The notes: a model not told the origin generated them from the letters alone. Numbered from the stretch's first letter, positions 1 through 11,771 are shown. The stretch: DNA of 64,000 nucleotides from Selaginella moellendorffii (GCF_000143415.4 NW_003314348.1:392695-456694), one strand, 5' to 3'. A program made the numbers and translations.

Positions 1-999
1 GGGATTGTCAGATGGCTGGTGCAATGGTTGGTATGACTAAGTGTTTGTTGGTCTTACCACATTCATTATGTTCTGTTAATTGTTGCTTAAGTTAGTTCTG
101 ATAGATTAGGATGTTATTTCTTTTGGGTAATACATTTGCGAGCATTTTGCTTACCAGTCAATGATACTTAGTGTTCTTTGAGTTATCTTTTGTAAGTTGT
201 TTAGCATACTATCTACAACCTTCAGTAGTTAAGTTTTATCATTATGTTTCCTTGATAATATACTAGCTATTGAATTTTATAGAATGGTGAATCCTATATT
301 TACCAACTATAGTGATCTTGGTGGTTTCTCTACTATATTACTGGTTTATCGGATGATAATTTACTTAGAATATTTTTGTGTTCTAATCTAAGATATGATC
401 ACTGATAATTAAGTCTTTAAGATATCATTGTCTCTGACTTTGATATAGTCCATATATTGATCTTTGAGTTTAGGCCAGTATAAGCAGACTGGCTTCGACA
501 TTTCATGTGCATGTTGAAATCTTTAGTCATGGGGTAGCTACTGTTGACTGGTCACATAACCTACTTCTTTGTCGATGTTCCTTATTTCGTTAAAAGGGCG
601 TGACCGTGTAAACAACTCTACCTACCTATTTACAATAGTCTATCTAAACCTTACTGACGGGTTTGGTTTCTTTGCTCAGGAGGGTTGGGGCCTCTGGCTT
701 CTCTCTCTATACCACCTACGGGCAGGGGCGTATCACACTTTTGTAGCTGGATGACACCCAGAGCAACAAGGGTGGCTGACTCCATTAGTCATTTCCTTGT
801 CGACGATGGCCGGAAGGTGTCTGAGTTAGTAGCGCATCCGCGTTAGACAAAGAGGTTACCCCTAACTCATTTAAGTTGGTGCATTTCTCACATAGTGTGA
901 ATACCGTGAACTTTTTCTAGAGTTGTTTCCTTGGCGGTATTCTAGACTCGAGTATGCATCGACGAGGACGTCGATCTTCCCAAGGGGGGGAGAGTGTCA
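1..999. other. Unassigned AT-rich sequence, no gene seen
   Basis: No coding stretch with recognisable domains, no tRNA-like fold and no clear repeat boundary was found. The stretch is AT-rich up to about 540 and then more mixed. It leads directly into a repeat shared with three other places in the window, so it is probably decayed transposable-element DNA. Confidence 0.4.
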
Positions 1000-1825
1000 T
1001 GAATGTGACTTCAGGTATCGAAAGATACTTGTCAACCAGTCCTTACGGGCACTCTTTTCTTACTGCCACGATGGCAGGAGGTCGGTATTGTTAGTCCCTT
1101 TTATGGTCTCCACCCAAGCTAGTTGAGAAATTGGTCATCGTGTGTGCACTTGACCAAATGAGCATAAGGACAGAATTCCTATATGCTATTTGTCAAGCAT
1201 ACTTGACCTGGTTAGAGAAACTCATTCGTTGACTTGCACTTGCTAGTGTTGGGAACCCCCGCGATATTGAGACTAGTCCCTCAATATTCGCTAGATGATA
1301 GCTTATTGTGTCTGCCAAACACCCTCGCTATCATACCCTTTGTGTTGGTCTCATTTCGGTCCCAAGTGCTATTTATGGAAAGTGTCTAGATTAGCTCATT
1401 TGGCATATCTATAGAATGTGGAGATCAGCCTGAACACAATAGTGTTCGTCCCGTGTCCAAATTCGCAATCTAAGGCCATTCCATATTTAGTAAGTTTTAG
1501 ACTTGTCCCAGAGACTAACTCCTGGTATTAAGGGAGGCTTGGGGTGAAAGCCCAAAGCGTGTGTCCCTCAAGGGGAGGTGGGGGGGTGGTTGTGGGGGTT
1601 TCCAAATGTATAGTAAGGATAGTGGGTAGGTCGAGCATGGCCGACCAACTTGAGGCATAGTCTAGCTCCCGCTTGCGTGCCTGTCCTTGTTCTACGTCCG
1701 GCTTGGGTGTAAGCCCAAATTCCCTTCCATGCTAGCTGGTGGAGTACCCATATCCTCACGTTAAGCCACCGGTATGCTGAAATAGTGCCAAGCTCCATTT
1801 GGCTCTGTTTTGCATGCTAGTCTTG
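1000..1825 (+). repeat. Dispersed repeat R1, copy 1
   Basis: This stretch aligns by eye with 44100-45015 and with the two separated blocks 56725-57065 and 62195-62530. Shared landmarks in order are: TGACTTCAGGTA; TACTGCCACGA; a block on unequal intervals (CCCTCGCTATCATACC); CATTTGGCATAT; CTGAACACAA; GAGGCTTGGGGTGAAAG; a G-rich tract; TTCCAAATGTATAGTA. All copies are on the + strand and diverged. The boundaries are approximate. It may be an LTR or a non-autonomous element; no coding content was seen. Confidence 0.7.
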
Positions 1826-2147
1826 GCATTAGGATGCTGGTTGCTCAAGGACTGTTCTAAGTCACTCTAGGCTCCTGTCCCTTCACTTTTTGGGCTGTAT
1901 GCTCGGGAGTTGCTCCATGGTTCGGTTCCGTCACTCCCTGGCTCCATGCTTGGGAGTTTGGCACCGTTCCTTTGTTTAGTGGCCCAAGGCCTTAAAACTC
2001 GGGTTCCACACCACTGTCCTTTGGACACGTGGCATGTGACACGTGGCATCTGTCACATGGCACAAAGAGGGTTTAGGTTCCGCTTCGTGGTGTTATCCTA
2101 TGGTAAATCTAGGATAAAGGGTAAAAACCACGTGTGCTACAGGTGGC
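1826..2147. other. Spacer before gag, with short tandem motif
   Basis: No gene was seen. Around 2020-2070 a short motif (ACACGTGGCAT and variants) occurs several times in a row. A 5' LTR matching the 3' LTR start at 6294 (TGTTAGGTGCC) was not found here, so the following gypsy element appears to have lost its left end. Confidence 0.4.
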
Positions 2148-2912
2148 ATGGATGAGTGTCTCGCTTGGCTAGCCAATGTGAAGAAGTTCTTGGATGCTAG
2201 GGGAACTCCAGATGCAAAGGCTTTAGTAGCTATTCCAATGGTTTTGCATGATGCGGGTCTTCGATGGTGGAATTGGCTTGAGGAGTCTCATGTTGCAGAT
2301 AAAAAACCACCAATGTTTACCATGGATGAGTTTGAGGTTGCTTTTCATTTATGTTTTGCCCCTTATTACGACGTGGAGAATGCTTGTATAGAATTTCAAC
2401 ATTTCCAGCAAGGGAAAATGATGCTCGGGGACTATATTGAGAAGCTTACTCACTTGATTAATCATGTTCCAACGAAGGATCCAGATCAAAACAAGTCCTA
2501 CTTCATTGATGGCCTACATAGTGAGAGCATGCAGCAACACTTGCGTCATTCTCAGCCTACAAAGAGTTTGGAAGAGCTCTTTGATGCGGCTCGTCGACTT
2601 GACAATGACAAGCACAAGTCTCGCAAGCGTTCACAGAGTCCTTCTATCGAGAATCGTCGTGATGATTTCTGTGGACACAAGGATGGGAACAAGCATCACA
2701 AGTTGAAGTCAGCGGTGACTACTTCGAATGCAAAGGGGTCCAAGAAGCAGAAGTTCTTTGTGAAGAATTATAGACAGGGTTGTCATCATTGCGGTGAACG
2801 TGAACACTACAAGGCTGATTGTCCGCAATTAAAGAACAAGCAGCAGGATAAGAAGAATGGCCAATATTCTTCTCACAGTAAGTCAGATACTAAAAAGTTG
2901 CACACTTTATAG
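2148..2912 (+). pseudogene. gypsy gag with CCHC zinc knuckle
   Basis: An open frame of 254 codons. The first 130 residues fit a retrotransposon gag capsid: a WWNWLEE motif, then a long helical region with FAPYYDVENACIEF. A basic linker follows, and then a zinc knuckle C-H-H-C-GERE-H-YKAD-C near residue 215. Gag forms the particle that packages element RNA. The frame stops just before the protease frame. It belongs to a decayed element, so I list it as a pseudogene even though this frame itself is open. Confidence 0.85.
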
Positions 2913-2984
2913 CGTGAGGATGACGAGAACGACTATTCCGGTCGGAGGAAGAGACTTTCAATTGTTATTCATCAACTCAACTGT

Positions 2985-3440
2985 GTGTGGAACAAGATGG
3001 AGCTCAAGGATACATGTGCATTAGCTTTAATGCTAGAGGGCATGTTCCATGGCGATCCAATGCAGATTTTACTGGATAGTAGGGGCGATGACAACTTTGT
3101 TTCGGCAAAGTTTGTTGCGGAGCATGGCCTGGTCACATGCGGAGTTCTTCCATACACAGTGGAAGGTGTAGCTACCTCTGCTCAGCATTTCGATGCTTGT
3201 GTCAAGGGGCTGGAAGTGTTGGTTGGCAAAACCACACTTGTGGAGACTTTTTATCTTGCAGATATCCATCGTGTGGATTTCATTCTTGGGATGCCATGGT
3301 TGGTGAAGGTGGATCCAGAGATAAAGTGGAGTATTAATTGTATCTCGCTAAAGTATGGTGGTGTTCAAGATGTGTGGTTTGGCAAGGGCGTTCAACCACA
3401 AGTTGTTATGCTCTCTACTACATCTTTGAAGTTGTCATAA
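2985..3440 (+). pseudogene. gypsy aspartic protease, active site altered
   Basis: This open stretch of 151 codons matches the retroviral-type aspartyl protease found between gag and RT. The active-site position reads LLDSRGDD rather than the usual D-[ST]-G-A. The flap and the downstream ILGMPWL motif (normally ILGMDWL) are recognisable. The altered active site agrees with the decay of the element. Confidence 0.75.
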
Positions 3441-3659
3441 TGGAAAAGCACTTTCGAGTTACTTGCTGTTTGTTCGTGACTTAGGGGACCAAGGCACGTG
3501 TGGGGGAGAAGTAGCAGTACAGGAAGTACTTGATGAGTTTTCTGATGTTTTCCCATCTGAACTTCCCATGGGTTGCCTCCGTTACGAGGTGTGGAACATG
3601 GGATTACATTGGAGCTGGGGATACGGCCAATTTACTGGCATCCATTTTAGTTAAGTTAT

Positions 3660-4900
3660 GCGGAGGAGCAAGAAGTTCAATGACAAGTCAAGGAGTTACT
3701 TGAGTTTGGATTTATTTAGCCAAGTAAGTCTCCATTTGGTGCTCCAGTCCTGCTTGTGAAGAAGAAGGATGGTTCAATGTAAATGTGTATTGACTATTAC
3801 GCTTTGAACAAAAAGACAGTGAAGGATAAGATGCCGATGCCACGTGTGGATGATATCCTAGACAAGCTTGGTGAAGCACGAGTGTTTACCAAGATTGATC
3901 TAAGGAGTGGATATCATTAGATTGCAATGAATGATGCATCTATCTCCAAGATGGCATTCAACACAAGCTTCGGACATTTTGAGTTTACAGTTATGCCGTT
4001 TGGTTTGACGAATGCACCAGCCACATTTACTCGGTTGATGACGGAGGTATTTGGGCATTATCTTCATAAGTTTGTGAAGATTTTCTTGGACGATATTCTT
4101 GTTTTTAGCAAGAATATGGAGGAGCATAAGGTGCATTTGCACAAAGTTCTTTTGTTACTCCAAGATAACAAACTTTATGCGAAGAAGAGCAAATGTGAAT
4201 TTGCAAAGTCGAAAGTGGAATATTTAGGCCATATTGTGACATCTAAGGGTGTCAAGACAGATCCACAGAAGGTGGTTGTGATGGAAAATTGGCCTACACC
4301 AACTACAATGGCCGAGTTATGCAATTTTCTTGGTATGGCTAGTTACTACCAACGTTTCCAACATAAGTTTGCAGAGGTGGTTATTCCTTTGACGCAGTTG
4401 TTACGGAAGAATGTGCCATTCGAGTAGAAGAAGCCACAAAAAGAGAGTTTTGTGGCGCTAAAGCGATTGTTGAGCGAGACTCCAACCAATCGCATTGCTA
4501 ATTCATTGAAACCTTACGAGGTGACATGCGATGTGAGTGGTTATGCATTGGGAGGAGTTCTCATGCAAGAGGGACAGCCTATTGCATATGAGAGTCGAAC
4601 TTTGAATTCTGCGAAGTAACGCTATTCCACATATGAGCAAGAGTTATTCTCTATTGTTCATGCTTTGCGGACATGGCGGCACTATCTTTATGGTGTAGTG
4701 TTCATGGTGTTGATAGATCACAAACCACTTGTGTATCTTTTCACACAGAAGGAGTTGAACACTAGGCAAACTTGTTGGATGGTCAAACTCATGGAGTTTG
4801 GGGAGTTTCCTATTGAGCATCGTCCAGGAAAATCAAATGTGGTGGCAAATGCTTTATCTCGTATTCATTATATGACAACATTACAAACACGATTTTGTCA
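3660..4900 (+). pseudogene. gypsy reverse transcriptase and RNase H, interrupted
   Basis: RT motifs appear in order: an IDYYALNK block, KIDLRSGYH followed by an in-frame stop, FEFTVMPFGLTNAP, the catalytic FLDDILVFSK, and EYLGHIVTSKGVKTDP. RNase H follows with CDVSGYALGGVLMQEG, RTWRHYLYG, and IEHRPGKSNVVANALSR. Stops lie at about 3918, 4425 and 4617. The catalytic box has F-L-D-D where most gypsy elements have Y-[ILV]-D-D. Confidence 0.9.
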
Positions 4901-4967
4901 TCATTTGAGTAAGGTGATCAGTGAGTTTGGGCAGTTGGTTGGGCATGCTCAAGCTTAGGATGTTGAG

Positions 4968-5590
4968 ATGGCCTCTTTGCGAGACCAGATGGAAGCCCCT
5001 TTCTCATTGGTGGATGAGATTCTTTACTACAATGGCCGTGTATATTTGCCAAGGGTGGATGCGTTACTTACTCACGTTTTATTCCACTATCATGATCGTC
5101 TAGAAGCCGGTCATTTTGGGGGGAAGAAGACGTATGAGTTGATTAAACGCAATTTTTATTGGAGGAATATAAAAGCTGATATCCTCAAGTATTATAACTC
5201 ATGCGAGTTTTGTCAGCAGGTTAAGGTGCCACGGGAGAAGATGGGGGGACTTTTGCAACCTTTATCTATTCCTCAGAGCCATTGGTGTAGTATCTCTATG
5301 GACTTCATCACTTGTCACCATGAACATAGAGGCAAAAGGAGCAAGTATGGGTTATAGTGGATCAGTTGACGAAGTATGTGCAGTTGTTGGCTCTTCGGAA
5401 GACTATCATTGCCTTAGACTTGGCTACGGTTTACTTGGAGAAGGTTTTTCCGGATTTTGGTTTGCCGGAGGACATCATTAGTGATCGAGATTCAAAGTTC
5501 ACTAGTGGATTTTGGAAAAGCTTTGCAAAGGCTATGCAAGTGACTTTGAAACTCTCAAGTGGAAATCATCCTCAGACGGATGGGTAAACC
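4968..5590 (+). pseudogene. gypsy integrase, interrupted
   Basis: The HHCC zinc domain is visible as H-x4-GHFGGKKT ... CEFC. The core has the first Asp (SMDFITCHHEH) and the second (SDRDSKFTSGFW), then GNHPQTDG, and is cut by stops near 5355 and 5585. A frame-shifted C-terminal tail continues to about 6230, with a partial SVFYVSQLK motif that lies at the end of many gypsy pol genes. Not functional as it stands. Confidence 0.85.
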
Positions 5591-6293
5591 GAGCATGTGA
5601 ATCAGGTGGTGGAAGATATACTACGTTGTAGCATTGGTCAAAGGCAAGGATAGTGGGATTTATATCTTCCGTTGGTGCAATTTTCTTACAACAATAACCA
5701 ACATAGTGGAACCAAGCTAAGTCCTTACTTTGCCATGTTTGGAAGGCATCCTCGAATAGCAGTGGAGTTGGGATTGCATTTGAGTAAGGACCTTTAAGAT
5801 AAGCTTGATTCCGAAACTACTGATCTAGCCACAGAATTGGATGATGATTCTGGTGGTGTGCAAACAGAATTTGCAAGCAGCTCAGGATAGAGCGGAGAAG
5901 TTTGCCAATGAGCATCGCCAATTCCGGGAATATAAGATGGGTGATCTCATTTTTGTGCAAGTGATATTTCCATCAAGTAAGCGGGGGAACACTTTGGTAC
6001 CTTTACGGATAGGGAAGAATGATAAATTTCTCATCAATATGCTGGTCCATATGAAGTGCTAGAGCGCATTGGTAAAGCGGCTTATCCGGTGTGGCTGCCA
6101 GCTGGGGTGAAAATTCATTCGGTATTTTATGTCAGCCAGTTGAAAGGTGTACTATCTCGGAGTGACGGGCCCAATGCCTCTTTGATGTATACGGTTGTGG
6201 AAGATGGACCAAGAGCTTAAGCAAGGTTCCCCAGAAAGGGTGATCACTGGTACAAGTCATTGGGACAAAGACTTTGTTGGGGGGGGGAAGAAT

Positions 6294-6533
6294 TGTTAGG
6301 TGCCAGCTTTGACCACGTGGTCAACATTGGAGGCTCAAGAGTATATAAGGTATATTAGGGTAAGGGACAAAACCTACCCTAATGCTTACAATGGAGCGGT
6401 GGCACAATGGAGCTTTTGAGGTAGCTCGGGGGTGGCTGGGTGGTGAGGAACTTCAAGAGGTGAGTCTAGGGGGATTAGATTTCTGTCTTTTTGCGCCGGA
6501 TCATATTAATTACCTTCACTTATTATAAACACA
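6294..6533 (+). repeat. gypsy 3' LTR (start clear, end uncertain)
   Basis: It begins TGTTAGGTGCC immediately after a purine tract, as expected for a 3' LTR. A TATA-like box TATATAAG lies at 6342-6349. The end near 6533 (AAACACA) is a guess, because no second LTR exists in the window to define it. Confidence 0.5.
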
Positions 6534-7899
6534 ATAATTTTCTTCTTATGCTTTTTTATGTTATACATCAATAGATTACCTTATATGCTAGTTTTCTACT
6601 TCCTAGACACCTCATTTTAGCAGTGGTTGTTTAGCCATTAGAGGGTTATTCAATATTCATATCTTGAGTATTTATATTGGTGAAGGTGAGGGGCATTGCA
6701 ATTAAAGGACAAGCTTTTTGGTAGTGTTTTACTCTAGTGTTCAAGATTGTGTTTTTGATTTTTAATTCCTTCATTCTTCTTTAGATATAGATAAAAAATT
6801 CTATAAATAAACTTCCAATTATATTTAATCAAGCTCCAAAACTTATATTAATATAACCAGAAAGTATATTCAAGAATCTCCTATTACTTTTTCTTTAACC
6901 AGAAAATGTAAGTACTTCTTTGACTTTGGAACTTTATTTTTAGAAGGAGCTTATACATCTACTTTTCTTATTAAAATTTCTACTTTTCCATCATACCAAT
7001 AACTAATGTAATAGTGAGTGTGTTGATATATTAAATTTTAGCCTGATACTTAAGATCTAAGGAAGTTTTTTGTTTTAAAAGTGCTCACTAATTTGGTTGA
7101 TATCTTTGAGAAATTTTCTATATGAAATTGTTTTACTAGAAAAATATGCATATAACCTATAGTGATCTCATCAGCTCTAGAAAGAAGGATCTAGCTGCTC
7201 CTGTTGCTCTTGTCGCTATGCATTTGCTCTGGAAACCCTTGTCTATACTAGTTTGAAATTATAAAAAAACAAAAAATCTTTTAGAGTCTTCAAAAAGAAA
7301 CTCAAGACTAATGACAAAATCCCTGTAGAAAAACAAAAAGCATAATGGCAAAAACAAAAAGATAAACCTTTTCACTTTGAAGATCTTGATGTTATGGCAC
7401 CTTAAGAAGACACCCTACCATTCTAGAGGAAAGTATCTCAAAGCCAAGGCAGGGATAATTGATAATTTAGAGAGAAACATAAAATGGTCCAATCCCTAAC
7501 TGGCTTGTAACTGGATAGATTTGGTGTTCGTGTAAAAGAAAGATAAGGAAAGAAATGATGTTGTGATTATGTGTCACAACACTTCTAGGAACTAAAACTT
7601 GAGAAGGGACAATTTCCTCATACGACCAAGAAATTTTTCTAATAAAATGTCTTCAGGAATACAATGCTTCTAGCTAGTGCAGATTTTCTTTTTCCTCTCC
7701 TTGGATGTTCAACCTGCTGTCCACCACACGTATAAATCTGTGAGAACGGAAACTCGTAAAGGGTTTTAAATGGTCGTTGAATATGGTGGATGGATCTTAA
7801 CTAAACCAGAACTTTAGTTAGGTTAATTTTCTTCTTCCTGGATTAGGTTTTAATTCTTTCTTGAGGATTCCGCTCTTCCTCTCGATCGAACGAATCGCG
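6534..7899. other. AT-rich intergenic stretch upstream of KCR
   Basis: No domain-bearing frame and no recognised repeat. The last 100-200 bases before 7900 should hold the promoter and 5' leader of the reductase gene, but I cannot point to a convincing core element. Confidence 0.4.
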
Positions 7900-9342
7900 A
7901 TGCATGCGCTGCTCGGCCGCATTCTCAGCGCCCCGCCGGAGCAGCTCCTCTTCCTGGCCTTCTCATTGCTGGGGACGTACTGCGCGATCAGAGCCGGGAT
8001 CCAATTCGCCACCGCGATCTGGATCGTCTTGCTCCGGCCGGGCAAGAATCTCCACCGCTACGGGAGCTGGGCGGTGGTGACGGGCGCGAGCGATGGAATC
8101 GGCAGGGCGTTTTGCTTTCAGCTCGCGGCGCGCGGCATCAACGTGGTGGCAGTGGGGCGCACGGAATCCAAGCTGGAGGAGCTCGTGAGGGACATCCAGC
8201 GGATCTACAGTGGCGTGCTTGTGAAATTCGTGGTGCTGGACTTCGCGAGCGAGAAATTGGAGGCGGGATTGAAGAGCATTGGCGAGGTTGTGGAGGGATT
8301 GGAAGTGGGGATTCTCGTCAACAACGTCGGGGTGAGCTATCCCTACGCCAGGTACTTCCACGAGGTGGACGGGGATCTACTGGAGAGATTGGTGCGCGTC
8401 AATGTGGTGGCTACCACTCGGATGAGCCAGCTCCTTGTTCCTCAGATGCTCAAGCGGAGAAAGGGAGCCATTGTCAACATTGGCTCTGGATCTGGAACGA
8501 TTCTTCCATCGGATCCACTCTACGCCATCTATGCCGCGACTAAAGGGTGAGTGGGGGCTTTCTCTTTTCTCCCTTCTTCTTCTAGCTTCCTTTCGTGTTC
8601 TTCCAACATTGAAGTTTCCTTCTTCGTGTTCTCTCTCACTCATACATGATTGAGGCTGGCGAATTTTCCTTCATTGCCTGAAAGATTGTATCGCTTTCTT
8701 CCTCGTTACTGTTTTCTTGCTCTCGTGTTGCCACGCACATTTTTCTTTTCCGCCACACATCTCTGTGCATTTGTCTGAAAGATCCCATTGTTTATTGGCG
8801 ATTTCACTTTTCCTTTTTATCAATGTTGGCTGTCTAAAGTTTGATATTCTTTCATTCTCGGTTCTGAGGGGCCAGTGGGAATAATTTTCATGCTCCACCA
8901 CCTCCACCGCATTGATTAACAGTGCACAGTTTTGTATCCTCTTCTCGCTTCCCAGGTACATAGAAATCCTGTCTCGATCCATGTACAACGAGTACAGGCA
9001 CTGTGGGATCGACGTCCAGTGTCAGGTACGAGGAAAAAAAAAGAAGAAAAAGATTCCAGGCTTGAGTTTCCTTTGCATTTCCAGGTTCCTCTCTACGTGA
9101 AGACGAAGATGGCCAAGATAAGAAACACTTCCCTCACTGTCCCGTCCCCAGAGGCCTACGCAAAGTCGGCACTGAGAAGCATTGGCTACGAGGCGGTGGC
9201 CACGCCTTACTGGGCACACCATTTGCTATGGTGGCTCATCAGCCTCGTCCCCGAGAGGATCGTCTCCGCCATTCGCCTCAGCAGCAATCTCGATCTGCGA
9301 CGAAGGGGCCAAGCCAAGGACGCCAAAGCCAAAGCGAATTGA
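7900..9342 (+). CDS. KCR1: Very-long-chain 3-oxoacyl-CoA reductase (KCR type)
   Basis: Exons are 7900-8546, 8956-9025 and 9085-9342, giving 324 residues. This is a short-chain dehydrogenase of the KCR/LET767 family, which does the first reduction (3-ketoacyl-CoA to 3-hydroxyacyl-CoA with NADPH) in ER fatty-acid elongation for waxes and sphingolipids. An N-terminal hydrophobic segment (about residues 13-45) precedes the nucleotide-binding TGASDGIG at 61-68. Then come NNVG near 140, the catalytic Ser near 198 and YAATK at 211-215. The stretch GIDVQCQVPLYVKTKM spans the second splice and is typical of KCRs. The C-terminus is rich in Lys (KDAKAKAN) but lacks an exact KKxx ER-retrieval signal. I start at the ATG at 7900; an in-frame TTG upstream is not a likely start. 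The first intron is 409 bp, long for this region. Confidence 0.93.
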
Positions 9343-9581
9343 TTTCCACAAAGTGACACAGCTTTAAACGTATTCTATCCACGGGTTTGATTGACTTTTG
9401 GAGCCCGTGACAAGTGAAAAATAAAAAGTTGGTGCCATGGGATGCTGTGATTACATTTAATAACGGCAAATTGGCACGGTATTTTATTTTTTACCAAATC
9501 TATAATATTATTAAGAATTTTAAGAACATAATAATATTATTAAAGAATGTAGTGTAAGACTAGCAAAGATCAGTAGTTTTC

Positions 9582-11561
9582 CTATGCGGTCATGCCATAC
9601 AGGTTGGAAAGAAGTACATAAGCCGAGGAGTCTTTGGAGTTGAGGCCCAGAACCGATTTGGCGGCTTTGGCACCGTGTTGGAGGCTGCTATGGCTTCTAC
9701 ACGCTCCAAGGAAGCACCTCCATTCGAATGGATCCGGCACAAAAGGCATGCTTGCGAGGAGATCTTGCGCGTCGCTGAGCCGGGCAGCTCGGCCCAGAAG
9801 ATCAACCACGCAGCAGTAGTGCTGCTTGGTGGGTTCCAGTCCGTAATCCACGATCATGGACGCGAAGCACGACTTGCCGAGGTAGAGCTTCCCGGCGTGA
9901 TTGCATGCGAGCAGTGCCAGGACGAAGCAAGTCTCGTCCGGCGAATCCACCGTCTTCATCGTGTAGAAGGCGTCAAAGGCATTTGCGGAGCATCCGGTCT
10001 GCGTGTAGAGTGTCATCATTGCCCCCCACGATGCGACATTCTGTGTCGGCATCCTGTCAAAGATCTTCTTGGCGTGGCTGATGTTTCCTGCCTGGGAGCA
10101 CACCGACAGCATCGCCGTGTAGGAGAAAGTGTCGTGCTCCGGCATGGCGTGGAACATTCTCACAGCCTCCTCCAGATGCCCGTTCTGGGCATATGCATTG
10201 AGCATAGCGTTTCTACATACGAGATTCTGGTCTGGCATTTCGTCAAAGATCTTCTTTGCGTGCTCAAGATGGCTGTTTTGCGTGTACGCGGCGAGCATCG
10301 CAGTAGAGACTATGAGATTTTTTTCTGGTATGGAGTGAAAGATAGCTTCCGCAAGATGAAGCTGCCCGCTTTGGGCATATGTGGAGAGCATCGCGGTCGA
10401 GGCTACAACATCCCTTTCCGGCATTTCGTTGAACATCCTCTCGGCATCTGAATATTTTCCCGCTTCGGCATATGCGGTCAGCAATGCCGTTGACGAGACT
10501 AAGTCCCGCTGAGGCATGCTGAAGAAGATTCTCTTAGCATCGACGAGATGCCCGTTCATGGTATATGCGGCAAGCATTGCAGTTGTGGTGGCCAGGTTGC
10601 AGAAAGGCATTCTCTGATAAACTAGCCAGGCCTTGGCAACATGACCCGTTTGGGCGTAAAGAGAGAGAATTGCCGTCGAAGACACCATGTCGTGGAATGG
10701 CATTCTCCCGAGAAAGATTCTTTCGGCACCTTCCAGATGCCCATTTACGGCAAATGCTGTGACCATAGCTGTTGTTGAGACGAGATCTTGCTCCGGCATG
10801 GAATCAAACAATCGCTTTGCGGACTCAAGCTTTCCAGCGTCTGCGTACGCGTTGAGTATCTCAGTAGAAGATACCACATTGTGTTCTGGCATGCTTTTGA
10901 AGACCTCAATGGCTCTCACAAGATACCCTGATTGGGTATATGCCGTTAGCAAGGTGTTCCACGTCATAAGATTCCTTTGCTCCATGCTCTCAAAGAGATT
11001 CCTGGAATCAAAAACATTTCCCTCTTGTGCGTAGGCACCAAGCATCGCGGTTGACGAGACAACGTCGTGCTCTGGCATGGAATCAAACACGAGTTTTGCT
11101 GCAAAAACATGCCCTGTTTGGGCAAATGCCGCAACCAGTGAAGTCCACGAAATCGTGTCCCGTGCTGGCATTTCCTCGAACAGCGCTTGCGCGTCTGTGA
11201 GAAATCCCTGTTGGGCGAATGCAACGATGATCTGGGTCCAAGAGAACAGATTCCTTGCGGGCATTCGATCGAAGATGCCCTTGGCGCTGTCCAGTTGCCG
11301 GTTTTGAGTGTACGCCGTGAGCATGAAATCCCAGGAGAAGGAGTCCCTGGCATCGTCGTCGAGGGTGTTAAACACCTCCTCTGCCTGTGGGAGATTTCCG
11401 TGCTTGCCATGGAGCTTGAGGAGCCTGTTGGAGACGAATGCGTCCCAGCGGAGAATGTGGGCGGGGATTCGAGTGTGGATGTGTTTGGCGAGCGTGGAAG
11501 TGCCGCACGAATCGATGAGCTCAATGCATTGCCTTCTATCCAGGACATTGGCAATGGCCAT
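9582..11561 (-). CDS. Pentatricopeptide-repeat protein with E-type end
   Basis: An intronless gene of 659 residues. From about residue 40 to 530 it is a run of roughly 31-residue repeats of the form MPExDxVSSTAMLxAYAQxGxLxxAxxIF, i.e. short (S/SS-type) PPR motifs, about sixteen in a row. The tail fits an E motif (YGLEPTKQHYCCVVDLLGRA ... YVLLSNLYG) and stops without a DYW deaminase domain. PPR proteins bind organelle RNA one base per repeat; PLS/E types usually guide C-to-U editing, with the deaminase supplied in trans when DYW is missing. No strong transit peptide is evident in the first 30 residues, so mitochondrion versus plastid is open. It is divergent from the next gene (about 210 bp between starts). 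Confidence 0.9.
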   Translation of the reverse strand: MAIANVLDRRQCIELIDSCGTSTLAKHIHTRIPAHILRWDAFVSNRLLKLHGKHGNLPQAEEVFNTLDDDARDSFSWDFMLTAYTQNRQLDSAKGIFDRMPARNLFSWTQIIVAFAQQGFLTDAQALFEEMPARDTISWTSLVAAFAQTGHVFAAKLVFDSMPEHDVVSSTAMLGAYAQEGNVFDSRNLFESMEQRNLMTWNTLLTAYTQSGYLVRAIEVFKSMPEHNVVSSTEILNAYADAGKLESAKRLFDSMPEQDLVSTTAMVTAFAVNGHLEGAERIFLGRMPFHDMVSSTAILSLYAQTGHVAKAWLVYQRMPFCNLATTTAMLAAYTMNGHLVDAKRIFFSMPQRDLVSSTALLTAYAEAGKYSDAERMFNEMPERDVVASTAMLSTYAQSGQLHLAEAIFHSIPEKNLIVSTAMLAAYTQNSHLEHAKKIFDEMPDQNLVCRNAMLNAYAQNGHLEEAVRMFHAMPEHDTFSYTAMLSVCSQAGNISHAKKIFDRMPTQNVASWGAMMTLYTQTGCSANAFDAFYTMKTVDSPDETCFVLALLACNHAGKLYLGKSCFASMIVDYGLEPTKQHYCCVVDLLGRAARLSDAQDLLASMPFVPDPFEWRCFLGACRSHSSLQHGAKAAKSVLGLNSKDSSAYVLLSNLYGMTA

Positions 11562-11721
11562 GCCATCTAAAGCTCCAAGATTTGCCCTGGAAGATTATCA
11601 TACGCCACAATCGCATTGTTTAGGCAAGCTCCGGAAGATCTTGCGAGCCGCGATGATCGGTCTGGGCTCACATTGAGCGCCTCAATCGCGTCTCCCCACA
11701 TTCCCGCCCATCCTGCCTTGC

Positions 11722-11753
11722 TAAAACCCTAAGATTGCTTTAGGGTTTATTGG
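11722..11753. promoter_or_regulatory. Pair of inverted telo-boxes between divergent genes
   Basis: AAAACCCTAA and TTTAGGGTTT face each other within about 30 bp in the 210-bp gap between the PPR gene (-) and the RRM-like gene (+). Telo-boxes (AAACCCTA) are known promoter elements of plant translation and organelle-biogenesis genes. A shared bidirectional role is inferred from position. Confidence 0.5.
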
Positions 11754-11771
11754 TGTGATGAGCTCGTGGCT

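Larger units (their letters stand above)
2148..6293 (+). mobile_element. Decayed Ty3/gypsy (chromovirus-like) retrotransposon, gag-pol
   Basis: The order gag, protease, reverse transcriptase, RNase H, integrase is typical of Ty3/gypsy. Several in-frame stops (for example near 3918, 4425, 5355 and 5585) and frame changes break pol, so this copy cannot make a full polyprotein. No 5' LTR was found. The 3' end has a purine tract of nine G followed by AAGAAT, which abuts a TG that should start the 3' LTR at 6294. Its RNase H region has a relative captured at 32633-32823. Confidence 0.9.

Noticed and set aside
2148-5590. Functional gypsy element
   Set aside because: Several in-frame stops, an altered protease site and no 5' LTR.
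7861-7899. Upstream extension of the KCR frame
   Set aside because: The codon there is TTG; the ATG at 7900 fits the family length.
9675-10451. 258-codon frame on the + strand
   Set aside because: It is antisense to the PPR gene; the repeated DNA of the PPR motifs keeps other frames open.
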